Below the pieces are notes generated by a model. That model was not told where the DNA came from. It did no database searches and saw only the letters and a list, made by a program, of their open reading frames with translations. This document shows, piece by piece, positions 7,172 through 15,417 of a stretch of 54,158 bases of DNA. A program made the translations under genes and the position numbers. The DNA lies in assembly GCF_009687885.1 (NCBI RefSeq), contig NZ_BLAF01000072.1, positions 1 through 54,158 on the forward strand, given 5' to 3'. This DNA is from Acrocarpospora pleiomorpha (GTDB taxonomy: Bacteria > Actinomycetota > Actinomycetes > Streptosporangiales > Streptosporangiaceae). How positions within the stretch are numbered: the first letter of the stretch is position 1; every line of letters begins with the position of its first letter.

Positions 7172-9037
7172 ATGCTCTCCCGCCGCACCTTGCTCCGCGC
7201 CACCGCCCTGCTCCCGGTGGCCGCCCCCATGTTCGTCCCCGGCGCCGCATCCGCCGGAGTCCCCGACCTGGCGCCGCTGCCCACCCTGAACCGCGCCTTG
7301 TTCGCCCCCCACGAGCAGCGCTTCGCGCCGTACCTGGCCACCCTCTCGCCCATGGTCAACGACATGGACGACAGCGGCTTCTTCGCCGGTGGCTGGTGGC
7401 GTACGCCGGCGGCGTCGTTCAACGCCCGCGTGCAGGAGCATGTCTTCACGCTGGCCTGGTTCTACGCCAACGCTCGCCGGTGGAACCCGTACGCCGGGGA
7501 CGCGAGCCTGCTGGCCGCGCTCGACGCGGCGCTCGGCCACTACCTGTCGCTCCAGCACTCCGACGGTTCCTTCCCCGAGTACAACCGCAACGAGCACGGC
7601 CTGGCCCCCACCGGGTTCGGCACCGGCTACCTGGCCAAGACCCTGCGGATCCTGCGCGCGGCCGGGGCGCTGCCCGCCCGGCAGGCCCAGCTCACCGCCG
7701 CGTTGCGCACGGCCATGACCTGGTTACTGAACCCCGCCAACCGTTCCGTCTGGCAGGAACCCCTCCGCTACGCCAACCAGACCGCCTCCGGCTTGGCCGG
7801 GGCCGCGCACGCGCTCCAGCTGGACCCCGACCCCACGCTGGCCACGAGCCTGACCGAGGCGTTCGCCCGGATCGCCGCGACCGGCGTGAGCCCCGTCGGC
7901 TTCTTCCACGAGGAGGGCGGCCACGACATGAACTACAACTTCGAGGTCATGCTCCCCGAGCTGGCCGACGCCTACCACCTCCGCCCGGACCGGAACCTGG
8001 TGGACATGGCCCGCGCCTTCACCGGCTTCCTGTCCTACAACCTGCTGCGCGAGCCCGACGGCGCCGGGTACATGGTCAACGTCGCCCCCTCCACCCGCAC
8101 CAGCGCCCGCTGGTACGACGAGGTACGGCCCGACCCCGACAGGACCGCGCTCAACTGGACGTTCACCCGTCAAGTGCCGCTGCTGTCGGCCTTCCTGACC
8201 GCTCGCGAGGACCTCGCCGAGGCGCGCGCCGCCTGGGCCGCGTCCACCGAGCCGGTGACGCCGCTCGCCAAGCAGGACACCTCGCCGCGCATCCTCACCC
8301 ACGGTCTCTACGACGAGCGGTTCCCCAGCAGACGGCAGCGGGACGCCGCCATCGCGGACCTGCCCTACCTGCGCTCCTACGACTTCGTCGAACTGCGCAG
8401 GGACCGCGGCCAGGACTTCCTGTACGTCCGCAAGCCCGGCCTGTACCTGGGCGGCTACTTCGGCAGCCGCGCCTCCCGCAGCCGCACCGGCCTGACCTTC
8501 CTGTGGCATCCCGAAGCCGGCACGATCATCTGCGGGCTCAACGACAACAACTTCGCCTGCTGGTCCACCGTCTTCCCCGGCCAGGCGCCCGACTCCAACG
8601 GCCCCCTGCCCGCCACCTACTTCCACGGCGCCCCCGGCGGCAGGGAGTGGACCGGCGGCCCGGCCCCCGCTGCCTTCGGCATCCGCTACGGCAACGCGAA
8701 CGTCACCACGGACGTCCTGGTCACCCGCCGGACGGTCCGGCGCACGGTCACGGCGAACGCCGCCGCCACCGAGCAGATCCCTCTCGTCCTCCACCCCACG
8801 GACGTCCTCACCTTCACCGACGGCACACAGGCCGCCTTCGGCGGCTCGACCACCGCCACGGCCGACGGCCTCGACCTCCGCCGGGGCCGCACCACGATCC
8901 GCTTCCGCTGGGGCACCCCCCTGCAGACGACCCTGGCGGCCGGCACCGTGCGCTACTTCCGCGACGGCGCCCGCCGCTTCCACGCCCTCCGCATCCCTCA
9001 CCAAGGCACGTTCGACCTCACGGTCATCATGGGATGA
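7172..9037 (+). CDS. Tat-exported putative polysaccharide-active protein (alpha/alpha-toroid plus beta-sandwich)
   Basis: 621 residues from the ATG at 7172, preceded by GAAAGG. An upstream in-frame start at 7109 would bury the export signal. The N-terminus MLSRRTLLRATALLPVAAP has the Tat-type SRRTLL pattern, and a cleavage site follows near GAASAG. Residues ~50-380 look helical with repeated aromatic-rich turns (WFYANARRWNPYAG, HEEGGHDMNYNFEVM), and ~400-621 is strand-rich. This layout resembles heparinase II/III-like and other polysaccharide lyases or hydrolases, but I cannot assign a family. Tat export implies folding, possibly with a metal, before secretion. It is controlled by an unusual promoter with twin palindromes and is not obviously in an operon. 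Confidence 0.7.
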   Translation: MLSRRTLLRATALLPVAAPMFVPGAASAGVPDLAPLPTLNRALFAPHEQRFAPYLATLSPMVNDMDDSGFFAGGWWRTPAASFNARVQEHVFTLAWFYANARRWNPYAGDASLLAALDAALGHYLSLQHSDGSFPEYNRNEHGLAPTGFGTGYLAKTLRILRAAGALPARQAQLTAALRTAMTWLLNPANRSVWQEPLRYANQTASGLAGAAHALQLDPDPTLATSLTEAFARIAATGVSPVGFFHEEGGHDMNYNFEVMLPELADAYHLRPDRNLVDMARAFTGFLSYNLLREPDGAGYMVNVAPSTRTSARWYDEVRPDPDRTALNWTFTRQVPLLSAFLTAREDLAEARAAWAASTEPVTPLAKQDTSPRILTHGLYDERFPSRRQRDAAIADLPYLRSYDFVELRRDRGQDFLYVRKPGLYLGGYFGSRASRSRTGLTFLWHPEAGTIICGLNDNNFACWSTVFPGQAPDSNGPLPATYFHGAPGGREWTGGPAPAAFGIRYGNANVTTDVLVTRRTVRRTVTANAAATEQIPLVLHPTDVLTFTDGTQAAFGGSTTATADGLDLRRGRTTIRFRWGTPLQTTLAAGTVRYFRDGARRFHALRIPHQGTFDLTVIMG

Positions 9038-9109
9038 CGCGGCAGAAAGCGCTGATCGGCTGGAACGCGTAGGGTTCAAGCGACGTTGCTTAGGTATGAG
9101 TGAGGTCGT

Positions 9110-9592
9110 GTGATGGTGCGAATCGGACTTTTCCTGGCGTTTCTCGTGGTGCCCGTGCTGGAGATCTGGTTACTGATCCAGATCGGATCGGTGATCGGCG
9201 GCTGGCAGACGGTGGGGCTGCTGCTCGCCGACAGCGTGCTGGGGGCCTGGCTGGTCCGCCGGGAGGGCAGGCGGGCCTGGGCGGCGCTGCAGAACGCGCT
9301 CCAGTCGGGGCGCATGCCGGAACGGGAACTGGCCGACGGCGGCGTGATCGTCGCCGGTGGGGCGCTGCTGCTGACCCCGGGATTCATCACCGACATCGCC
9401 GGGTTCTTCCTGATCCTGCCGTTCACCCGGCCGCTGGCCCGGCGCGGCCTGACCTGGTTCCTGGGCCGCCGCGTCCGGGCGATGGCCGCGCGCTCGCCGT
9501 ACGGGCCGCTCCTGAACCAGCCGGGGCCGGAGCGCCCGGGGAACGTCGTCCCCGGACAGGTGCTGGACGGCGACGACTTTGCCGAAAGGTGA
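9110..9592 (+). CDS. fxsA: FxsA-family membrane protein
   Basis: 160 residues (GTG at 9110, directly followed by an ATG at 9113 that is an equal candidate). Two N-terminal membrane segments (LFLAFLVVPVLEIWLLIQIG and the following VGLLLADSVLGAWLVRREG) and a second pair around GALLLTPGFITDIAGFFLILP carry the FxsA signature, including LLLTPGFITDxxGF. E. coli FxsA relieves exclusion of phage T7 by the F plasmid; in actinomycetes its function is not established. The cytoplasmic tail is basic, then acidic. It precedes the GH15 gene by 81 bp. Confidence 0.88.
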   Translation: MMVRIGLFLAFLVVPVLEIWLLIQIGSVIGGWQTVGLLLADSVLGAWLVRREGRRAWAALQNALQSGRMPERELADGGVIVAGGALLLTPGFITDIAGFFLILPFTRPLARRGLTWFLGRRVRAMAARSPYGPLLNQPGPERPGNVVPGQVLDGDDFAER

Positions 9593-9673
9593 TCTACGCG
9601 AAAACCCGAAGAACCGTCCCGGCAACCCCGCGAGCGTATCGTTTGGGGGATGTACAAGGGGATAGGACGGTAG

Positions 9674-11554
9674 ATGGACACGCTTCACGGATCTTCGCCC
9701 TTTCCGCCGATCGCCGACTACGGTTTCCTGTCCGACTGCGAGGTCACCGCGCTGGTCGCGAGCAGCGGGAACATCGAGTGGCTGTGCCTGCCCCGGCTGG
9801 ACTCGCCGAGCGTGTTCGGCGCCATCCTGGACCGCAGCGCCGGACGCTTCCGGATCGGCCCGGCCGACACCATGGTGCCGGCCGCGCGGCGATATCTGCC
9901 CGGCACCATGGTGCTGGAGACCAGCTGGGGCACGGCCACCGGCTGGATCATCGTCAGGGACCTCCTGCTGATCGGCCCGTGGCATCACGAAGGTGAGATG
10001 TCGCACACCCACCGGCGGGCGCCCACCGACTACGACGCCGACCACGTGCTGCTGCGCACGGTCCGCTGCGTCAGCGGCGAGGTCCAGGTGACGCTGGACT
10101 GCGAGCCGGTGCTGGACTACGGCCGCAACCCGGTCCGCTGGGAGCACACCGACCGCGGCTACCACCAGGGCCTGGCCACCGCCGACGGGGTCGACCTGCG
10201 GCTGCGGCTGACCACGGACATGCGGCTCGGCTTCGAGGGCGGCCGGGCGATGGCCAGGACGCTGCTCAAGGAGGGCGACACCCGGTTCTGCGCGCTCACC
10301 TGGACCGAGCACGAGCCGCCCTACACCTTCGCGGAGGCCTACCAGCGGCTGGTGTGGACCGCCCACCACTGGCAGCACTGGCTGGCCAGGGGCGACATCC
10401 CCGACCACCCGTGGCGGGGCTACCTGGAGCGCAGCGCCCTCACCCTCAAGGGCCTCACCTTCGCCCCGACGGGCGCGCTGGTCGCGGCCGCCACCACCTC
10501 GCTGCCGGAGACCCCGGGCGGCGAGCGCAACTGGGACTACCGCTACACCTGGATACGGGATTCCACGTTCGCGCTGTGGGGGCTCTACACCCTCGGCTTC
10601 GACTGGGAAGCCGATGACTTCTTCTGGTTCATCGCCGACATGGCAGAACGCGACGAAGAACTCCAGATCATGTACGGCGTGGACGGCGAGCGCGACCTGG
10701 CCGAGATCACCCTGGACCACCTCCACGGCTACGAGGGCGCCCGCCCGGTCCGGGTCGGCAACGGCGCCTTCAACCACCGCCAGAACGACGTGTGGGGCGC
10801 GGTGCTGGACTCGTTCTACATCCACATCAAATCCAGGGACCGCCTGGACGAGCGCGTCTGGCCGATCCTGAAGCGCCAGGTCGAGATGGCCATCGCGCAC
10901 TGGCGGGAGCCGGACCGCGGCATCTGGGAGGTGCGCGGCGAACCCCGGCACTTCACCTCCTCCAAGGTCATGTGCTGGGTCGCCCTGGACCGGGGCGCCA
11001 GGCTGGCCCGGCTGCGCCAGGAGCCGGAGGTGGCCGAACGCTGGCAGTCCATCGCGGACGAGATCCACGCCGACGTGTGTGAGAACGGCGTCGGCGAGAA
11101 CGGCGTCTTCACCCAGCACTACTCGACCACCGCGCTGGACGCCTCGCTGCTGCTCATCCCGCTGGTCCGGTTCCTGCCGCCGGACGACCCGCGGGTGCGG
11201 GCCACCGTGCTGGCCATCGCCGACGACCTGACCGTCGAGGACCTGGTGCTGCGCTACCGCACCAAGGAGACCGACGACGGCCTGTCCGGCGAAGAGGGCA
11301 CGTTCACGATCTGCTCGTTCTGGCTGGTGTCCGCGCTGGCCGAGATCGGCGAGCTGGGCCGGGCCCGGCGGCTGTGCGAGAAGCTGCTGTCGTTCGCCAG
11401 CGCGCTCGGGCTGTACGCCGAGGAGATCGACCCGGTCAGCGGTCGCCAGCTGGGCAACTTCCCGCAGGCGTTCACCCACCTGGCCCTGATCAACGCGGTG
11501 ATCCACATCATCCGCGCGGAGACGATCGTGCCGGTCCCGCACCACACATCCTGA
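9674..11554 (+). CDS. Glycoside hydrolase family 15 protein (glucoamylase / trehalase-like)
   Basis: 626 residues from ATG with AGGA a few bases upstream. The N-terminal beta-sandwich starts IADYGFLSDCEVTALVASSGNIEWLCLPRLDSPSVFG, the hallmark of actinobacterial GH15 enzymes. The (alpha/alpha)6 catalytic barrel contains RNWDYRYTWIRDSTF (substrate-binding segment) and GVDGERDLAE, and ends with EEIDPVSGRQLGNFPQAFTHLALI, which carries the expected second acidic catalytic region. There is no signal peptide, so it acts in the cytoplasm. Actinobacterial relatives include trehalases and alpha-glucan hydrolases. The specific substrate cannot be read from sequence. A strong terminator follows. Confidence 0.92.
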   Translation: MDTLHGSSPFPPIADYGFLSDCEVTALVASSGNIEWLCLPRLDSPSVFGAILDRSAGRFRIGPADTMVPAARRYLPGTMVLETSWGTATGWIIVRDLLLIGPWHHEGEMSHTHRRAPTDYDADHVLLRTVRCVSGEVQVTLDCEPVLDYGRNPVRWEHTDRGYHQGLATADGVDLRLRLTTDMRLGFEGGRAMARTLLKEGDTRFCALTWTEHEPPYTFAEAYQRLVWTAHHWQHWLARGDIPDHPWRGYLERSALTLKGLTFAPTGALVAAATTSLPETPGGERNWDYRYTWIRDSTFALWGLYTLGFDWEADDFFWFIADMAERDEELQIMYGVDGERDLAEITLDHLHGYEGARPVRVGNGAFNHRQNDVWGAVLDSFYIHIKSRDRLDERVWPILKRQVEMAIAHWREPDRGIWEVRGEPRHFTSSKVMCWVALDRGARLARLRQEPEVAERWQSIADEIHADVCENGVGENGVFTQHYSTTALDASLLLIPLVRFLPPDDPRVRATVLAIADDLTVEDLVLRYRTKETDDGLSGEEGTFTICSFWLVSALAEIGELGRARRLCEKLLSFASALGLYAEEIDPVSGRQLGNFPQAFTHLALINAVIHIIRAETIVPVPHHTS

Positions 11555-11565
11555 CCCGACACACA

Positions 11566-11600
11566 CGGAAGCCCCCGGGAGGATCTCCCGGGGGCTTCCG
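11566..11600. terminator. Strong bidirectional hairpin terminator
   Basis: A perfect 15-bp stem: CGGAAGCCCCCGGGA (11566-11580), loop GGATC, TCCCGGGGGCTTCCG (11586-11600). It lies between the convergent GH15 and rbpA genes and can serve both. There is no strong T run, as is common in actinomycetes. Confidence 0.85.
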
Positions 11601-11655
11601 GCTCCCTCCGCTCGTGAGGGTTCGTTGAGGTTGGGGTGTCCGTCGGGGTTTCGGC

Positions 11656-12000
11656 CTACGCGCTCTTGCGCCGCTGCGCCCGGAGAATCGCCAGCCGCTC
11701 GTTCAGCACCTCTTCGAGGTCCTCGATCGAGCGCCGCTCCAGCAGCATGTCCCAATGCGTCCTCGGCGGCTTGGCCTTCTTCTGCTGGGGCTGCTCCGCG
11801 TCCACCCGGAGGGCGGGGGAGCCGCAGCTGCGGCACTCCCAGCTCGCCGGAATCTCGGCTTCGGCGGCAAGCGGCACGGTGGTGTGATGGCCCTTCGGGC
11901 AGGTGTAGGACACCTCCTGGCGCGGAGCCAGGTCGGTGTTGCGGTCGTTCTCGTAGCTGGTCGCCCCGAGCCGGGTACCGCGAAGTGCACGCTCGCCCAT
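11656..12000 (-). CDS. rbpA: RNA polymerase-binding protein RbpA
   Basis: 114 residues, start MGERALRGTRLGATSYENDRN. It contains the zinc-ribbon-like core (YTCPKGHHTTVPL, then WECRSCGSPAL, with one cysteine position occupied by His as in some RbpA proteins), a basic linker (QQKKAKPPRTHWDML) and the sigma-interacting helix (LLERRSIEDLEEVLNERLAILRAQR). RbpA binds the principal sigma factor and RNA polymerase, stabilises the open promoter complex and influences rifampicin tolerance. The family is restricted to Actinobacteria, which fixes the phylum. A sigma-R-type promoter lies upstream, consistent with thiol-stress induction known in Streptomyces. Confidence 0.97.
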   Translation of the reverse strand: MGERALRGTRLGATSYENDRNTDLAPRQEVSYTCPKGHHTTVPLAAEAEIPASWECRSCGSPALRVDAEQPQQKKAKPPRTHWDMLLERRSIEDLEEVLNERLAILRAQRRKSA

Positions 12001-12064
12001 GTTCTAAGCCTCCTGAGGTCCCCCTAGCGATACTGCCTTAGAGGGGTTGGTCTCCACCGCGTAC

Positions 12065-12091
12065 AACGCTTGATACCGTGTGTGGATTCCC
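12065..12091 (-). promoter_or_regulatory. Sigma-R-type promoter of rbpA
   Basis: Read on the minus strand, GGGAAT (12091-12086) is followed by an 18-base spacer and GTT (12067-12065). This matches the published sigma-R consensus GGGAAT-N18-GTT. The start point would lie ~55-60 bases upstream of the rbpA ATG. Confidence 0.75.
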
Positions 12092-12110
12092 ACCCAAGAG
12101 GTGATCCAAT

Positions 12111-12126
12111 CGCGCTTTTTGGCGCG
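12111..12126 (-). terminator. Small hairpin downstream of the MFS gene
   Basis: CGCGC (12111-12115), loop of mostly T, GCGCG (12122-12126), about 45 bp past the MFS stop on the minus strand. A second inverted pair, AGGAATC (12135-12141) and GATTCCT (12166-12172), overlaps that stop codon. Either could end the MFS transcript before the rbpA promoter. Confidence 0.35.
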
Positions 12127-12170
12127 GGCTCCTCAGGAATCACTTGAGCTGGCTTCAGCGCCGTGGATTC

Positions 12171-13541
12171 CTAGATCTTCTCAGGGACCTCGTTGCCCGC
12201 TTCGCGGATGGCCCGGGGCAGGTCGACGGCCAGCAGCAGGCCGAAGCCGAGCGCGAAGAAGATCAGCAGGGAGATGATCGCGACCCGGTAGTCGCTGTCG
12301 GTCAGCTGGAGCACCAGGCCGAAGGTCCAGGCGCCGAGGAACGTGGAGCCCTTGTCGCTGATCTCGTACAGGCTGTAGTACTCCGCTTCCCTGCCCTTCG
12401 GGATCACGTGGGAGAACAGCGAGCGCGACAGCGCCTGGGTGCCGCCGAGCACGATGGCGATGAGCACCCCGAGGCCGAGGAACTGCAGCGCCGACCCCTC
12501 CTGGACGATGTAGGCCAGACCCAGGACGCCCATCCAGCCGATGAGGCTGTAGAGCACGATCCGCTTCGTGCCGTAGCGGATGGCGAGGCGGCCCAGCAGC
12601 AGGGCGCCGCCGAACGCGACGAACTGGACGATGAGGATGGCCGCGATCCGGACCTCCTCGTCGAGCTTGAGCGCCTCGGCGGCGAACTGCCCGGAGAATG
12701 AGATGACCGACTGCACGCCGTCGTTGTAGAGCAGGTAGGCCCCGAGGAAGAGCAGCGTGAGGGGGTAGCGGCGCAGATCGCGCAGGGTGCGGCCGAGCTG
12801 GCGGAAGCTGCCGCCGACCGCCTGGCCCAGCGTGGCGTCATGCGCGCCGACCGGCCGGTTCCGCAGCCGCAGCAGCGGGATGATCGTGAAGGCGCCCCAC
12901 CAGAGGCCCGCCGAGACCAGGCTGATCCGGACGGCGACGCCGGTCTCGATGCCGAGCTGTTCCCGCTGCAGGTAAAGGGCGAGGTTGATGAGCAGCAGCA
13001 GGCCGCCGCCGAGGTAGCCGAACCCCCAGCCCTGGGAGGAGACCCGGTCGCGCTCGGCCGCGGTGGCGATCTGCGGGAGGAAGCTGTTGTAGATCACCAT
13101 GGCGCACGCGAACCCGATGTTCGCCACGATGAACAGCGCTCCGCCCAGCAGGTAGCGCGTGTCGGCGACGAACCACATGGCCAGCGTCGCCGCCGCGCCC
13201 AGGTAGGCGAACAGGCCGAGCATGCCCCGCTTCCGCCCGGTGTGGTCGGCGATCGCGCCGGCCATGGGCATGAAGACGATCTGGCAGATGGCCGCCGCGC
13301 CCACCACGAAGCCGTAGTAGGCGGCGGGGCGCACGTCGAAGCCGAGCACGTCGACGAAGTCGCTCCCGCCGGCCTCGGCGGCCCGCTCCGCGATGTCGGT
13401 CAGGTACGGCCCCAGGAAGACGGTCAGCACCGTCGTCGGGAAGGCGGAGTTCGCCCAGTCGTACCAGTACCAGCCGCGCTGCTCGCGCCTGCGGGCGTCC
13501 GGGCTCTCGTCGATGACCTGGGGGGCCTGGGGGGCAGTCAT
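12171..13541 (-). CDS. MFS transporter, UMF1 / Atg22-like family
   Basis: 456 residues with about twelve membrane segments. The N-terminal signature EQRGWYWYDWANSAFPTTVLTVFLGPYLT is diagnostic for the UMF1 (Atg22-like) branch of the major facilitator superfamily. Later elements include GAIADHTGRKRGML between TM2 and TM3 and a second-half GGTQALSRSLFSHVIPKGREAEYYSLYEIS segment. These proteins are thought to export amino acids or small solutes; the substrate is not predictable here. AGGAGAAC precedes the ATG. It follows the GDPD gene by 27 bp, and the two are probably cotranscribed. Confidence 0.9.
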   Translation of the reverse strand: MTAPQAPQVIDESPDARRREQRGWYWYDWANSAFPTTVLTVFLGPYLTDIAERAAEAGGSDFVDVLGFDVRPAAYYGFVVGAAAICQIVFMPMAGAIADHTGRKRGMLGLFAYLGAAATLAMWFVADTRYLLGGALFIVANIGFACAMVIYNSFLPQIATAAERDRVSSQGWGFGYLGGGLLLLINLALYLQREQLGIETGVAVRISLVSAGLWWGAFTIIPLLRLRNRPVGAHDATLGQAVGGSFRQLGRTLRDLRRYPLTLLFLGAYLLYNDGVQSVISFSGQFAAEALKLDEEVRIAAILIVQFVAFGGALLLGRLAIRYGTKRIVLYSLIGWMGVLGLAYIVQEGSALQFLGLGVLIAIVLGGTQALSRSLFSHVIPKGREAEYYSLYEISDKGSTFLGAWTFGLVLQLTDSDYRVAIISLLIFFALGFGLLLAVDLPRAIREAGNEVPEKI

Positions 13542-13568
13542 GTTCTCCTACTTCGGGATTACTTCGGA

Positions 13569-14363
13569 TTACCGAGGGCGCCTCGGATACCACTGCCCGC
13601 GCGCGTCCAGCACGCCGCGCAGGCCGGAGATGTTGTCGGTCATGATCCCGTCGACCCCGAGGTCGAGCAGGCGTTCCATGATCTGGGGTGCGTCGATGGT
13701 CCATACGTGCACCTGCATGCCGATCGCGTGCGCGGTCCTGACGAACGCGGGGGTCACGATGCGCAGCCCGCGCACCCCGATGGGCACCTGCGCGCACGGC
13801 ACGCCCGCCTGGGCCAGGCCGGCCAGCAGCCGTCCGTACCCGGAGCCGATGGCGGCGGTGCGCAGCGCGGCCACGCCGCGCGGCCCGAGCGCGGAGCAGA
13901 CCCGCCCGCCGGCCGCCCGCCGGGCCCGCGCCAGCCGCTGGTCGGAGAAGGAGGTCAGGCAGACCCGGTCGTACGCGCCGGTCCGCTTGATCAGCTCGGC
14001 CAGCGGCTCGACGGCCGAGGCCTGTTTCACGTCGATGTTGACCCGCACGTCCGGCCAGGCGCCCAGCACGTCGGCCAGCAGCGGGATCTCGTGCGTGCCG
14101 CCGATCCTGGCCTTGGCCACCTCCCGGTAGGGCAGCTCAGACACCCGTCCGGTCCGGTCGGTCACCCGGTCCAGCGTGTGGTCGTGGAAGGCCACCAGGA
14201 CGCCGTCGGCGGTCGCGTGCGCGTCGGTCTCCAGGTAGGAGTAGCCCAGCTCGACGGCGTGCTCGAACGCGGCCATGGTGTTCTCCCGGCCCTCCGCCGC
14301 CCCACCCCGATGGGCGAACGCCAGTGGCCCGGGATGCTCCAGAAACGCGAAACGCCGTCGCAC
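13569..14363 (-). CDS. Glycerophosphodiester phosphodiesterase
   Basis: 264 residues, GTG start. The GDPD signature is complete: FAHRGGAAEGRENTMAAF (first catalytic His and the Glu-Asn pair), YLETDAHATADGVLVAFHD (metal-binding Glu/Asp and second catalytic His), and the C-terminal VHVWTIDAPQIMERLLDLGVDGIMTDNI. It hydrolyses glycerophosphodiesters to sn-glycerol 3-phosphate and an alcohol. There is no signal peptide, so it is cytoplasmic. No Shine-Dalgarno is evident at this GTG, but it places the His-Arg-Gly-Gly motif at the usual distance from the N-terminus. Confidence 0.92.
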   Translation of the reverse strand: MRRRFAFLEHPGPLAFAHRGGAAEGRENTMAAFEHAVELGYSYLETDAHATADGVLVAFHDHTLDRVTDRTGRVSELPYREVAKARIGGTHEIPLLADVLGAWPDVRVNIDVKQASAVEPLAELIKRTGAYDRVCLTSFSDQRLARARRAAGGRVCSALGPRGVAALRTAAIGSGYGRLLAGLAQAGVPCAQVPIGVRGLRIVTPAFVRTAHAIGMQVHVWTIDAPQIMERLLDLGVDGIMTDNISGLRGVLDARGQWYPRRPR

Positions 14364-14442
14364 GAGTGGAGTATGCCGTTTGTCAGGGCCCGCCGTCAGC
14401 GCGCGAAGATGAACGTTTGGGTCACGTCTGGACCAATGACCT

Positions 14443-15417
14443 TCACGTCCCGTCGCGACCGATGACGGCGGGCGAGTTCGCCCCTGGGATCAGCAGGGTC
14501 GGAGAGCCGCCGCCGTCGGCCGGGACGGTCCAGGTGTTGTTGGTGCCGTCGCCGGTCTGCAGGCCGTAGGCGACGGTCTGGTCGTCGAGCCAGGCGGGCT
14601 GGTCGTCGACGCTGCGGGTCTCGGCGAGCGGGACCGTCCTGCCGCTGCCCAGGTTCAGCACGGTCAGCCGCCAGCCGCGGGCCGGGTCGGCGCCGATCGC
14701 GGACTTGTAGGCGATCCTGGTGCCGTCCGGGGACAGCGACGGGCATTCGACGTTGTCGCGCAGCGTCCGGACGGTTCCCGCCGCCATGTCGCCTTCGACC
14801 AGGTAGCGGCGGCCGCCGGTGGACAGCGTCGCGTAGAACCGGTTGTCGTCCCCGGCGAAGGTGACCCCCCAGAAGTTCGCGTCCACATTCCGGTACGGCC
14901 TGCCGTCCCGCGTGATCGTGAACTCCTCCAGGGATCGCACCAGCCGGCCGGTCCTGGTGTCCAGGATGCCGGTCTGGGTGGAGAAGCCGGTGGTGGCGTA
15001 GGAGTGGCCGTCGATGAAGAGCGTCCAGGCGATCATGCGGCCGCTGGCGGAGACGCGCAGCCGGTTGGGGAAACCCGTGAGCGGGATCTCCTTGACCGGG
15101 CGCAGGGAGGTGTCCATGACCACCAGGCTGGTGGCGGTGAGCGCGCCGACGGGGGTGAGGCAGGCGACGGTCGCCGCGCCGGTGTAGGCGCGGTCGCAGC
15201 GGACGGCGGTGACCTCGCGCGGGCCGCCGGGGTCGGCGCGGGAGACCGTGGAGAGCAGGCCGTTGGTCAGGACCTGGAGGCGCGGGCCAGCACTCGCCAG
15301 GGCGGTGGAGGCGGGGGCGTCGGCGGCGGGGGCGAGGGCGGCGTAGGTGAGGGCGATTCCGGCGAGGATGACGGTCGCCAGGCTGATGACGACCAGACGG
15401 GCCCGGAGGGAGGTCAT
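14443..15417 (-). CDS. Membrane-anchored TolB/WD40-like beta-propeller protein
   Basis: 324 residues, ATG at 15417 overlapping the stop of the upstream MFS gene (ATGA). An N-terminal basic-hydrophobic segment (MTSLRARLVVISLATVILAGIALTYAALA) would be an anchor or signal. The rest consists of repeated blade-like units, including LSPDGTRIAYKSAIG (typical PD40/TolB blade), VSASGRMIAWTLFIDGH and a final NNTWTVPADGGG. Propellers of this sort often act as extracellular sensors or scaffolds. Third gene of the phosphatase-MFS operon. Function unknown. Confidence 0.75.
   Translation of the reverse strand: MTSLRARLVVISLATVILAGIALTYAALAPAADAPASTALASAGPRLQVLTNGLLSTVSRADPGGPREVTAVRCDRAYTGAATVACLTPVGALTATSLVVMDTSLRPVKEIPLTGFPNRLRVSASGRMIAWTLFIDGHSYATTGFSTQTGILDTRTGRLVRSLEEFTITRDGRPYRNVDANFWGVTFAGDDNRFYATLSTGGRRYLVEGDMAAGTVRTLRDNVECPSLSPDGTRIAYKSAIGADPARGWRLTVLNLGSGRTVPLAETRSVDDQPAWLDDQTVAYGLQTGDGTNNTWTVPADGGGSPTLLIPGANSPAVIGRDGT

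Noticed and set aside
9070..9100. GGTTCAAGC-like sequence resembling a tRNA T-loop
   Set aside because: No acceptor stem or anticodon arm can be drawn around it; no tRNA gene found in the window.
9110..9592. FxsA as part of a phage-defence module
   Set aside because: FxsA affects phage exclusion in E. coli but is chromosomally common in actinomycetes, and no defence genes surround it.
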